From an uncultured Clostridia bacterium (GTDB lineage Bacteria; Bacillota; Clostridia; Oscillospirales; Acutalibacteraceae), in the NCBI GenBank assembly GCA_946555465.1, contig CAMNST010000007.1, positions 62,001-126,000 of the forward strand: DNA of 64,000 nt. Direction: 5' to 3'. The notes beneath the pieces are model-generated. The model was not told the origin of the DNA and made no database searches. It saw nothing but the letters and a program-made list of their open reading frames with translations. Made by a program: the position numbers and the translations under genes. Below, one piece after another: positions 41,580-49,037 of this stretch. Position 1 is the first letter of the stretch. Each line of letters begins with the position of its first letter.

Positions 41580-42377
41580 TTGGCAAGTGATGAAACACGT
41601 TACACCAATAAAATATTTATGGCAGCGGCTTTACCGCTGATGAAAACCATTGCAACCGATGTGCCTGAACTCAGAAAAAAGTTTGAAGGCGTCAATGCAA
41701 TCTATCAGGTTTCGGCTAAGGTGAATGCCGATGAAAAAGAAGCGGTTCATTTTATCGTTGAAAACGGTGAATGGTCTGTTAAACTCGGTGAATATCTCGG
41801 TCAGAGCAGAATAGACGGCGAACTTGCATTTTCTTCTATGGAAAAAATGAATGCTTTTATGAAAGGCGATATGTCTAAACTTCCGAAAATGAAAATCAAG
41901 TCTTTCGGTAAATTTATGAAATTTATGATGGTGCTTCTTAAAATGTCATCTCTTCTTAATATTGCCGAACCGCCTGAGAATGATGAAGCATTATCGCTTC
42001 TTCTTTGCAAACTCTATTTTTATCTGCTTTCTTCGGGCATTTCCCAACTGAACAAAATGGGTCATCCCGATGTGCATGGCTGGGCACTTAAAAGTCCTGA
42101 CAGGTGTTATCAGTGGGCCATTGAAGGTCATCCTGAATGCACTGCATATATGCGTGTCAAGGCGGGAAAATCAAGAGCCGGCAGAGGCGAGTATAAACGT
42201 TCAAAACCGTTTTTCTGTATGAAATTTGACTGTGCAACTTCAGCACTTAAAATAATTATGGGTACGGGCGATATGTTCCAGATGACTGCCAATAAGCAGT
42301 TGATTATGGAGGGCGCACCTGAATTCGGCGTGCAGATAGGCGATTATATGATGCTTGTAGGTGCTCTTGCAAAATAA
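41580..42377 (+). CDS. SCP2-like (sterol-carrier-fold) protein B
   Basis: A 265 aa protein with the same apparent two-half layout as the product of 37549-38313: first half about 38-125 (HFIVENGEWSVKLGE, ELAFSSMEKMNAFMKG), a helical linker rich in Met and Leu, and second half about 165-262 (MKFDCATSALKIIMGTGDMFQMTANKQLIMEG). The FxSxEKxNAxM pattern is shared with protein A, suggesting distant paralogues. Carrying or presenting a hydrophobic or acyl substrate is a guess from the fold. TTG start with AAAGGAG ten bases upstream. Last gene of the operon, followed by a strong terminator. Confidence 0.55.
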   Translation: MASDETRYTNKIFMAAALPLMKTIATDVPELRKKFEGVNAIYQVSAKVNADEKEAVHFIVENGEWSVKLGEYLGQSRIDGELAFSSMEKMNAFMKGDMSKLPKMKIKSFGKFMKFMMVLLKMSSLLNIAEPPENDEALSLLLCKLYFYLLSSGISQLNKMGHPDVHGWALKSPDRCYQWAIEGHPECTAYMRVKAGKSRAGRGEYKRSKPFFCMKFDCATSALKIIMGTGDMFQMTANKQLIMEGAPEFGVQIGDYMMLVGALAK

Positions 42378-42386
42378 TAATTTGTA

Positions 42387-42428
42387 TTTAACAGACTGAT
42401 GTCTTTTATCAGTCTGTTAAATTTTTTT
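42387..42428 (+). terminator. Terminator of the SCP2/aminotransferase/transketolase operon
   Basis: A perfect 14 bp stem (42387-42400 with 42408-42421) and seven T; clearly separates this operon from pyk. Confidence 0.92.
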
Positions 42429-42445
42429 ATATCCGATATTTTATA

Positions 42446-42473
42446 TTGCATTTTGATTCTTTTGTGGTATCAT
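42446..42473 (+). promoter_or_regulatory. Candidate promoter of pyk
   Basis: TTGCAT (42446-42451), 16 bp, TATCAT (42468-42473); best available match between the terminator and pyk. Confidence 0.45.
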
Positions 42474-42537
42474 ACTAATGAGTAATGAATGTGCGGATTT
42501 GTTCGTTATTCAATTAATTTTAACTCTGGAGACCTTT

Positions 42538-43953
42538 ATGAGAAAAACAAAGATTATTTGCACTTTAGGACCGGCAACCGATAAACCGGAAGTTCTTGAA
42601 AGAATGATGCTTGCTGGGATGGATGTTGCAAGATTTAATTTCAGCCACGGAACTTATGACGACCATACAAAGAGACTTAATGAAGTTGTGCAACTCAGGG
42701 AAAAATTAAATCTCCCCATCGCAACGCTTCTTGATACAAAAGGTCCTGAAGTCAGAATAGGTGATTTTGAAAATCCTGACGGTGTTGTAATAACCCCGGG
42801 AGATAAGTATACTTTGACAACAAAAGAATGCATCGGAGATGAAAAAAAGTGTTATATTAATTTTGACGGACTTGCTGCTGACGTAAGTGTGGGAACTTTA
42901 ATTTTGATTAATGACGGGCTTATTTCAATGAAAGTTGAAAGTATCAGCGGTTCAGATATCAACTGTGTTGTGGTTGACGGCGGAAGGCTTACCAACCACA
43001 AAGGTGTAAATGTTCCCGGTGTAACACTCAATATGCCTTATCTTTCATCACGTGATATGGCAGATCTTCAGTTCGGTATGGAAAATGATTTTGATTTTGT
43101 TGCAGCCTCTTTTGTGCGCAATGCTACGGATGTAACAATTCTCAGGAATTATACCGATGCAATCGGCTGGAAGAATGTTAAAATAATTGCCAAAATTGAA
43201 AATATGCAGGGCGTAGAAAATATCGACGAGATAATTAAAGTTTCTGACGGGATTATGGTTGCAAGAGGCGATATGGGCGTTGAAATTCATTTTGAGCATA
43301 TTCCGTCAATTCAGAAAATGATTATTAAAAAAGTTTATGAGGCGGGCAAAATTGTTGTTACGGCAACACAGATGCTTGAATCAATGATTAATAATCCGCG
43401 TCCGACAAGAGCAGAGATTACCGACGTTGCAAATGCAATATATGACGGAACAAGTGCTATTATGCTTTCGGGTGAGTCGGCAGTCGGCAAGCATCCCGTT
43501 GAGTCTGTTGAAACAATGGCGTCAATAGCGATTACTACAGAAAAAGATATTGATTATGTAAAAAGATTCAATAAACTCAACAGCGCTTCAAAAGATATTA
43601 CATCGGCAATCAGCCATGCAACGGTTACAACATCCCACGATTTAAAGGCACGTGCTGTAATTACTGTAACAAAAAGCGGAACAACAGCACGAATGATTTC
43701 AAAATTCAGACCGTTTACAACTATAGTTGGTGCAACGATTGAAGATAAAGTGTGGAGACAACTTAATTTAAGTTGGGGTGTATGCCCTGTAAAGTGTCAG
43801 ATTAAAAATAACACAGATGAACTTTTTGACCATGCTGTTGAAGTGTCGGTTAAAAAGGGTGTTGTAAAAAAAGGTGATACAGTTGTCATTACTGCAGGTA
43901 TACCGCTTGGTATTTCCGGCACAACAAATATGTTGAAAGTTCAGGAAGTATAA
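42538..43953 (+). CDS. pyk: Pyruvate kinase
   Basis: Glycolytic enzyme making ATP and pyruvate from phosphoenolpyruvate, 471 aa, the standard length without the extra C-terminal PEP-utiliser domain of Bacillus enzymes. Marks: TKIICTLGPA at the N-terminus, MDVARFNFSHG, DTKGPEVRIG, the active-site signature IIAKIENMQGVENIDEI with the catalytic lysine, and ARGDMGVE. Start at 42538 (GGAG upstream) rather than an in-frame ATG 20 codons earlier, since the family begins MRKTKI. Its stop overlaps the next gene by one base. Confidence 0.96.
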   Translation: MRKTKIICTLGPATDKPEVLERMMLAGMDVARFNFSHGTYDDHTKRLNEVVQLREKLNLPIATLLDTKGPEVRIGDFENPDGVVITPGDKYTLTTKECIGDEKKCYINFDGLAADVSVGTLILINDGLISMKVESISGSDINCVVVDGGRLTNHKGVNVPGVTLNMPYLSSRDMADLQFGMENDFDFVAASFVRNATDVTILRNYTDAIGWKNVKIIAKIENMQGVENIDEIIKVSDGIMVARGDMGVEIHFEHIPSIQKMIIKKVYEAGKIVVTATQMLESMINNPRPTRAEITDVANAIYDGTSAIMLSGESAVGKHPVESVETMASIAITTEKDIDYVKRFNKLNSASKDITSAISHATVTTSHDLKARAVITVTKSGTTARMISKFRPFTTIVGATIEDKVWRQLNLSWGVCPVKCQIKNNTDELFDHAVEVSVKKGVVKKGDTVVITAGIPLGISGTTNMLKVQEV

Positions 43954-44438
43954 TGTTTAAAGTGAAATTTATAACTGCTGACAGCAGTGATTTCGATATA
44001 GTTAAATCTATAAGAACGGCAGTTTTTACAAATGAACAGGGTGCAGACGCGAAAACAGAGTTTGACCGTTTTGATGAAGTTGGAACACCATCGGTTTTTG
44101 CGGTTCTTTATGAGAATGAAACACCTGCTGCAACGGCACGCCTTGTGCTTGGCGACAAAGGCTATAAAATAGGCAGAATTGCCGTTTTAAAAGAATTCAG
44201 GGGAAAAGGCTATGGCGATGTAATTGTTCGCACAATGCTTCTTAAAGCCTTTGACAGCGGTGCAAAAGAGGTTTTTGTTGATGCCCAGAATTATGCTGTT
44301 CCTTTTTATGAAAAAATAGGATTCAGAGTAATCGGCGAAGAAATAACAGACAGGGGTTTGCCGCATATTCCTATGATGGTTACACCTGATAAAATCAAGT
44401 CAAAATGCAGTTGCAGTCAGGAGCGTTCTAATGGCTAA
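43953..44438 (+). CDS. GNAT-family N-acetyltransferase
   Basis: A 161 aa acetyltransferase of the ElaA/YjdJ-like kind; substrate unknown. It has VFTNEQGADAKTEFDRFDE near residues 23-41, the acetyl-CoA loop IAVLKEFRGKGYGDVIV (R-G-K-G-Y-G) near 74-90, and VPFYEKIGFRVIGEE toward the C-terminus. ATG overlaps the pyk stop, and the end overlaps mltG by eight bases, so it is translated within a pyk-GNAT-mltG operon. A terminal cysteine-rich KCSCSQ tail is odd for the family. Confidence 0.82.
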   Translation: MFKVKFITADSSDFDIVKSIRTAVFTNEQGADAKTEFDRFDEVGTPSVFAVLYENETPAATARLVLGDKGYKIGRIAVLKEFRGKGYGDVIVRTMLLKAFDSGAKEVFVDAQNYAVPFYEKIGFRVIGEEITDRGLPHIPMMVTPDKIKSKCSCSQERSNG

Positions 44439-45483
44439 AAAGAAAAAAAGCAGGGTTTTGTGTTTCATAATTTTTATAATTATTTTAGCAGTTGTTTTTG
44501 CTGCAGGTTTCTTTGGATATTCCTATATTTCAAAAGATATAAACGGAAACGACGGCAGTAACAAAGACTATACGCTTATAATTGAACCATCTGATTTTCA
44601 GTATGATGTTTCGCAGAAACTTTATCAGAACGGTATTGTGATAAGCGACAGCATATGGAGCGGCTGGATGGATAAAAATTATCCTGATTTTACTTATATT
44701 AACGGTGAATATGAACTTAATTCTTCCATGAGTTATGAGGAAATCGCCGTTAAACTGCAAAATCCCGATATTTCGCATAAGACCATATCGGTGTGTATAC
44801 CCGAAGGATATAATGTTTTTCAGATTGCCGATACAATGGAGGAAAACGGTATTTGCAAAGCAGTTGATTTTTTGAATGCTTGTAAAGACAAAACACTTTA
44901 CAATTATGATTTCCTTAAAAGTATCCCTGATTCGGATACCATTGCATATCCTTTAGAGGGATTTCTGTTCCCGGCAACATATGATTTCGGCGAAAACAGC
45001 GAGGCGGTAAATGTTGTTTCGGCAATGCTCGACGCGTTTGAGACAAGAATAACTTCTTCATGGACAGCATACTGCAATGAAAACAATATGACTTTGTATC
45101 AACTTATAACGCTTGCATCAGTAGTTGAAGAGGAAACTCTCGGACAGGGCGTTGCGGAAAATATTGCATCTGTTTTTGTGAACAGGCTGAATAAAGGGCA
45201 GCAACTGCAGTCTGACGTTACAATTTTTTACGGAAATGACCTTAGAAGCCACGGCTTTGACGACAAGGTTGTTGAAAGTTATAACACCTATAAATGTGCT
45301 GCTCTTCCAAGCGGACCTGTAACAAATCCGGGTGTTGCAAATATTGATGCGGTTGTAAATCATAATGATACCGATTATTTCTATTTCTTCTCGTATAATA
45401 ACGGAGCAGACTTTTTCTTTACTGCCGATTATAATGAATTTCAGGCTGAATGGGCAAAACTCGGCAGTACAAACACACAGTGA
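44431..45483 (+). CDS. mltG: Endolytic murein transglycosylase MltG (YceG-like)
   Basis: Membrane-anchored lytic transglycosylase, 350 aa, that cuts nascent glycan strands and sets their length. A basic KKKKSR tail and one helix (about 10-31) are followed by a LysM-like region (about 45-130) and the YceG domain. The catalytic glutamate is in ITLASVVEEET (about residue 229), and the LPSGPVTNPG block near 292-301 is diagnostic. Length is in the normal range. It overlaps the acetyltransferase gene by eight bases and precedes the infC leader. Confidence 0.92.
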   Translation: MAKKKKSRVLCFIIFIIILAVVFAAGFFGYSYISKDINGNDGSNKDYTLIIEPSDFQYDVSQKLYQNGIVISDSIWSGWMDKNYPDFTYINGEYELNSSMSYEEIAVKLQNPDISHKTISVCIPEGYNVFQIADTMEENGICKAVDFLNACKDKTLYNYDFLKSIPDSDTIAYPLEGFLFPATYDFGENSEAVNVVSAMLDAFETRITSSWTAYCNENNMTLYQLITLASVVEEETLGQGVAENIASVFVNRLNKGQQLQSDVTIFYGNDLRSHGFDDKVVESYNTYKCAALPSGPVTNPGVANIDAVVNHNDTDYFYFFSYNNGADFFFTADYNEFQAEWAKLGSTNTQ

Positions 45484-45498
45484 TTATAAAAATAAATG

Positions 45499-45527
45499 TT
45501 GACAAATGTTTTCGGGTGTGGTAATAT
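45499..45527 (+). promoter_or_regulatory. Promoter of the infC-rpmI-rplT operon
   Basis: Perfect TTGACA (45499-45504), 17 bp spacer with a TG before the -10, TAATAT (45522-45527). Confidence 0.8.
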
Positions 45528-45533
45528 AGTGCC

Positions 45534-45668
45534 ACAACAAAGAAGAACGCTCCCGTTCTCCCCTTAAGCATTGTGTGAAAAGGGCAATATTTACTTTAGT
45601 ATTTATTGAAGTGCGGGCGTTTTGCGTTCGCACTTTATTTGTTATTATTTTTTTAAGAGGTGTTATTT
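45534..45668 (+). promoter_or_regulatory. L20-type leader of the infC operon
   Basis: Leader of about 135 nt before infC. The distal part has a GC-rich stem (45610-45619 with 45624-45634) followed by a T-rich run up to 45654, an attenuator-like terminator, and an upstream CCGTTCTCCCCTT segment can pair elsewhere. Position and shape match the L20 leader class, in which free ribosomal protein L20 binds the RNA and stops the operon. A covariance search would be needed to confirm the class. Confidence 0.7.
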
Positions 45669-46187
45669 ATCAGCAAGGAAACTCAACAAATTAACGGTGA
45701 TATTAAAGACAAGGAATTACGTGTAATTTCTGCCGATGGTGAGCAACTTGGAATTATGAGCGCCAGAGAGGCACAGAAAATTGCCGATGATAACGATCTT
45801 GACCTTGTTAAGATTGCTCCGCAGGCTAAGCCTCCTGTCTGCAAAATAATGGATTATTCAAAATACCGTTATGAGCAGGCTAAGCGTGAAAAAGAAAACC
45901 GCAAAAACCAGAAGCAAGTTGAAACAAAAGAAATTCGTCTTTCTGTTACTATTGATGTCGGAGACTTTAACACAAAAGTTAATCAGGCAAAAAAGTTTCT
46001 TGCAGCAGGTCACAAACTGAAAGTTTCTATCAGACTTAAGGGCAGAATGATGACTCATTCCGATTTGGGTATTGATAATATGAACCGTTTTGCTGATGAA
46101 CTTTATGAAACAGCAAACATTGATAAAGCACCAAAACTTGAAGGCAGACAGATTCTTATGTTTTTGTCTCCTAAACAAGGTAAGTAA
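45669..46187 (+). CDS. infC: Translation initiation factor IF-3, with AUC start codon
   Basis: IF-3, 172 aa, binds the 30S subunit and rejects wrong start codons. N-domain (about 1-75) has GEQLGIMSAREAQKIA and PPVCKIMDYSKYRYEQ; C-domain (about 85-170) has KEIRLSVTIDVGDFNTKV and LKGRMMTHSDLG. The frame upstream has only a GTG at 45660, inside the AAGAGGTG ribosome site. ATC at 45669 is six bases after that site and gives the family start ISKE, so an AUC start is the best call. Rare start codons in infC are the known basis of its self-control. Confidence 0.9.
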   Translation: MSKETQQINGDIKDKELRVISADGEQLGIMSAREAQKIADDNDLDLVKIAPQAKPPVCKIMDYSKYRYEQAKREKENRKNQKQVETKEIRLSVTIDVGDFNTKVNQAKKFLAAGHKLKVSIRLKGRMMTHSDLGIDNMNRFADELYETANIDKAPKLEGRQILMFLSPKQGK

Positions 46188-46209
46188 TTTATAATACGGA
46201 GGAATAATT

Positions 46210-46407
46210 ATGCCTAAAATTAAGACACACAGCGGCGCTAAAAAGCGTTTCAAAACAACAAAAAGCGGCAAGGTAAAGCGCGCTCATGCTTATACCTCAC
46301 ACATTCTTACTAAAAAATCAACAAAGCGCAAGAGAAATCTTCGCAAAACTGCAGTTGCTGATGTTACAAACCAGAAGCAGTGCAAAAGACTCATTCCTTA
46401 TAAATAA
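46210..46407 (+). CDS. rpmI: 50S ribosomal protein L35
   Basis: Small basic large-subunit protein, 65 aa, normal length. Sequence shows [34 protein letters not shown] and a CKRLIPYK end, all characteristic. It lies between infC and rplT, the universal order, with a GGAGG site before the ATG, and is controlled by the same leader. Confidence 0.97.
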   Translation: MPKIKTHSGAKKRFKTTKSGKVKRAHAYTSHILTKKSTKRKRNLRKTAVADVTNQKQCKRLIPYK

Positions 46408-46459
46408 GAATTATTTATGCCAGACAGGCAATTAACTATAAACTCGGAGGTATATTGAT

Positions 46460-46813
46460 ATGGCAAGAATTAAGGGTGCTATGGCAACTCGTAAGAGAAG
46501 AAAGAAAGTATTAAAAGCAGCAAAAGGTTATTACGGCGGAAAACATCGTCTTTTCAAAACAGCAAAACAGGCTGTAATGAAGAGCGGTCAGTATGCTTAT
46601 ATCGGCAGAAAGCAGAAGAAAAGAGATTTCAGAAGAATGTGGATTACTCGTATTTCTGCTGCCTGCAAGGCAAACGGAACAAACTATTCAACATTTATGA
46701 ATGGTCTTAAAAAAGCAGGCATTGATCTTAACAGAAAAATGCTTTCTGAAATTGCTATTGCTGATCCTGCTGCATTTACAGCACTTGTTGAAACAGCAAA
46801 GGCTGCTCTCTAA
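46460..46813 (+). CDS. rplT: 50S ribosomal protein L20
   Basis: Assembly protein of the large subunit and, in Firmicutes, the repressor that acts on the infC leader. 117 aa, with [39 protein letters not shown] and [16 protein letters not shown]. It is the last gene of the operon and ends at a terminator. Length and all motifs are normal. Confidence 0.97.
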   Translation: MARIKGAMATRKRRKKVLKAAKGYYGGKHRLFKTAKQAVMKSGQYAYIGRKQKKRDFRRMWITRISAACKANGTNYSTFMNGLKKAGIDLNRKMLSEIAIADPAAFTALVETAKAAL

Positions 46814-46824
46814 TTAAACAAACG

Positions 46825-46858
46825 AACTCATCGGTTATTGCCGGTGAGTTTATTTTTT
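46825..46858 (+). terminator. Terminator of the infC operon
   Basis: A 10 bp stem (46825-46834 with 46841-46850, one G-U) followed by TATTTTTT. Confidence 0.88.
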
Positions 46859-46903
46859 GCAGATGTTTATTATTAAATTTTTATTATTATTTTATTTTTA
46901 CTA

Positions 46904-46932
46904 TTGAATTTTTTTTCTATATAATGTAATAT
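46904..46932 (+). promoter_or_regulatory. Candidate promoter for the rRNA methyltransferase-dprA run
   Basis: TTGAAT (46904-46909), 17 bp of mostly T, TAATAT (46927-46932), in a very AT-rich gap; chance matches are likely there. Confidence 0.4.
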
Positions 46933-47017
46933 ATTATAAATTAAATAAGTGAAATAAATCAGTCAGTGATTTTCTTAAACGAATGTAAATTATTGGCACG
47001 CTTTTTGGGAGTTGTGT

Positions 47018-47797
47018 ATGGAAAAAATCACAGGTAAAAATAATGAATTAATAAAGGGCGTCAAAAAACTTCTTTCCTCTTCAAAAGAGCGTAATGCACA
47101 GGGTGTCTTCGTTCTGGAGGGGGCAAGGCTTGTTTTTGATGTCCTTAATTCACTTTATGAAGTTAAGTTTTTTATGATAACCGAAAATGCATTGTCAAAA
47201 TATGAAAAAAAGGCAAGGCTGATGATTTCAAAAAGTGAAAAGTCATATATTATTTCTGAGGATATATCGGACAGACTTTCAGATACAAAAAATTCTCAGG
47301 GTGTGTTTGCAGTTTGCAGAATCAATCCTGAAAAAGATAATAAAATAAATCCTGACGGAAAATACATTATGCTTGATAATGTTCAGGACCCTGCAAATCT
47401 CGGTGCAATCGTGCGAACTGCCGAGGCGCTTGGAACAGACGGTGTAATTGTCAGCGGCGGCTGTGACATATATAACCCTAAATCTTTAAGGGCGGCCATG
47501 GGTTCAATGCTCAGAATTCATATTATGCAGATTGATAATTCAGAAGAGTTTTTAGAGAATGCAAGAAAAAAAGGTTTGTCTCTTTTTGCAACCGTGCCTG
47601 ACAGTTCTGCTGCAAGAATTACGGATTCTGATTTTTCCGGCGGAGTGATATGTGTCATCGGCAACGAAGCAAATGGCGTAAGTGAAAAAATAATGCGTTT
47701 GTGTGATGAAAAGATAACAATTCCTATGTTAGGCAAGGCTGAAAGTTTAAATGCTTCTGTTGCAGCGGCAATAACTATGTGGGAGATGCTTAGATGA
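47018..47797 (+). CDS. TrmH/SpoU-family RNA 2'-O-methyltransferase
   Basis: A 259 aa SPOUT methyltransferase that methylates ribose in rRNA or tRNA using SAM. N-terminal substrate-binding domain (about 1-100, with GVFVLEGARLVFD) and C-terminal knot (about 108-259): LDNVQDPANLGAIVRTAEALG, VIGNEANGVSE and the closing IPMLGKAESLNASVAAAI. The TTG two codons upstream is less likely than ATG 47018, which follows GGGAG. It overlaps dprA by four bases. Exact target nucleotide is unknown. Confidence 0.9.
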   Translation: MEKITGKNNELIKGVKKLLSSSKERNAQGVFVLEGARLVFDVLNSLYEVKFFMITENALSKYEKKARLMISKSEKSYIISEDISDRLSDTKNSQGVFAVCRINPEKDNKINPDGKYIMLDNVQDPANLGAIVRTAEALGTDGVIVSGGCDIYNPKSLRAAMGSMLRIHIMQIDNSEEFLENARKKGLSLFATVPDSSAARITDSDFSGGVICVIGNEANGVSEKIMRLCDEKITIPMLGKAESLNASVAAAITMWEMLR

Positions 47798-49002
47798 GTA
47801 AAAATCAGCGTTACTGGTTGTGGCTGCAAAAAGCACTCGGTGAGGGTGCATTTATAAATAATATCATTCAGGATTTCGGCACAGCAAAAGAACTTTATGA
47901 TGCTAATATCCTTGAATGGAGAATGAGTTCTTCGCTTACGCTGAGTCAGGTGAGCAAACTTGAGCAGACCGATATCAACAGTGTTGATGAAATTATTTAT
48001 AACTGCCAAAACAATTCGTGGCAGATTATTGATTATGAAGATGAAAACTACCCTGAAAGACTTCGTAAAATTTTAAATCCACCGGCTGTTTTGTTTGTTG
48101 ACGGAAAATTGCCAGATATCGATAATACCGCGGTAATCGGAATTGTTGGAACAAGACAGGCAAGTGAATATGCGGTTAAGGTAACTCACATAATGAGTAG
48201 GGGAATAACAGAATGCGGAGCACTTGTTGTAAGCGGAGGTGCACTCGGTGTTGACAGTGCGTCTCATAAAGGTGCATTAACTGCCGGCGGAAAAACCGTT
48301 GCAGTGCTTGGCTGCGGGTTCGGTACAAACTATCTTAATGAAAACAAACCTCTCCGTGATATTATAAAACAAAACGGCGCGCTTGTAACGGAATATCCTC
48401 CGTTTACGAAAGCCACAAAATATACATTCCCTATGCGAAACAGAATTATCAGCGCTTTGTCAGTCGGTGTTCTTGTTGTTGAGGCAGGTGTCAGAAGCGG
48501 CAGCCTGATAACAGCAAATTATGCTGCCGAACAGGGACGTGATGTTTTCGCTATACCGGCATCCATTCTCTCACCTGATTTTGCAGGAACAAATAAACTT
48601 ATTGATGATGGTGCAATGGTGGCAACAAACCCGCGTCAGATTGTTTCGATTTATGAAGAACAGTTTGATAATCTTGATCTTTCAAAATGCAGAACGGTTG
48701 ATGAACTGATGTATGACGAAAGTGATAAAAGCAAAAATATAACAAAAAACGAAAATATGCTTTCTTTTGAAAATCTTGAAAAAGGGCGCAAAAGAAGAAT
48801 TGAAAACGAAAAGAAATCAATGGCGCTTAAAGGCAATACGAAGACAGTGTATAATGCACTGACAGACTGCTTTGAGCATATAGATATAATTACGAATAAA
48901 ACCGGCCTTTCCGTTTCTGCTGTAATGGCAGAACTTACTGCCTTGGAAATTTTAGGTGTGGCGGAAAGTTCATCGGGTAAAAGATACAGGGCGGTGTTAT
49001 AA
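47794..49002 (+). CDS. dprA: DNA-processing protein DprA
   Basis: Loads RecA onto single-stranded DNA during natural transformation and recombination; 402 aa. N-terminal SAM-like helices (about 1-80), a Rossmann-type domain (about 105-300) with VGTRQASEYAV, SGGALGVDSASHKGAL and FPMRNRIISALS, and a C-terminal winged helix (about 345-402). The double-glycine ssDNA-binding motif is present. ATGA overlap with the methyltransferase gene; topA follows 35 bases later, the usual Firmicute order. Confidence 0.95.
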   Translation: MSKNQRYWLWLQKALGEGAFINNIIQDFGTAKELYDANILEWRMSSSLTLSQVSKLEQTDINSVDEIIYNCQNNSWQIIDYEDENYPERLRKILNPPAVLFVDGKLPDIDNTAVIGIVGTRQASEYAVKVTHIMSRGITECGALVVSGGALGVDSASHKGALTAGGKTVAVLGCGFGTNYLNENKPLRDIIKQNGALVTEYPPFTKATKYTFPMRNRIISALSVGVLVVEAGVRSGSLITANYAAEQGRDVFAIPASILSPDFAGTNKLIDDGAMVATNPRQIVSIYEEQFDNLDLSKCRTVDELMYDESDKSKNITKNENMLSFENLEKGRKRRIENEKKSMALKGNTKTVYNALTDCFEHIDIITNKTGLSVSAVMAELTALEILGVAESSSGKRYRAVL

Positions 49003-49037
49003 ATTGCCGCAAAAACAACCCTGAAAGGAAAAACAGT

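Noticed and set aside
45858-46271. Minus-strand open frame of 137 codons opposite infC and rpmI
   Set aside because: Overlaps two certain ribosomal/initiation genes; composition is that of an antisense shadow.
47518-48009. Minus-strand open frame of 163 codons across the methyltransferase-dprA junction
   Set aside because: Antisense to two well-supported genes, without a start signal or recognisable motif.
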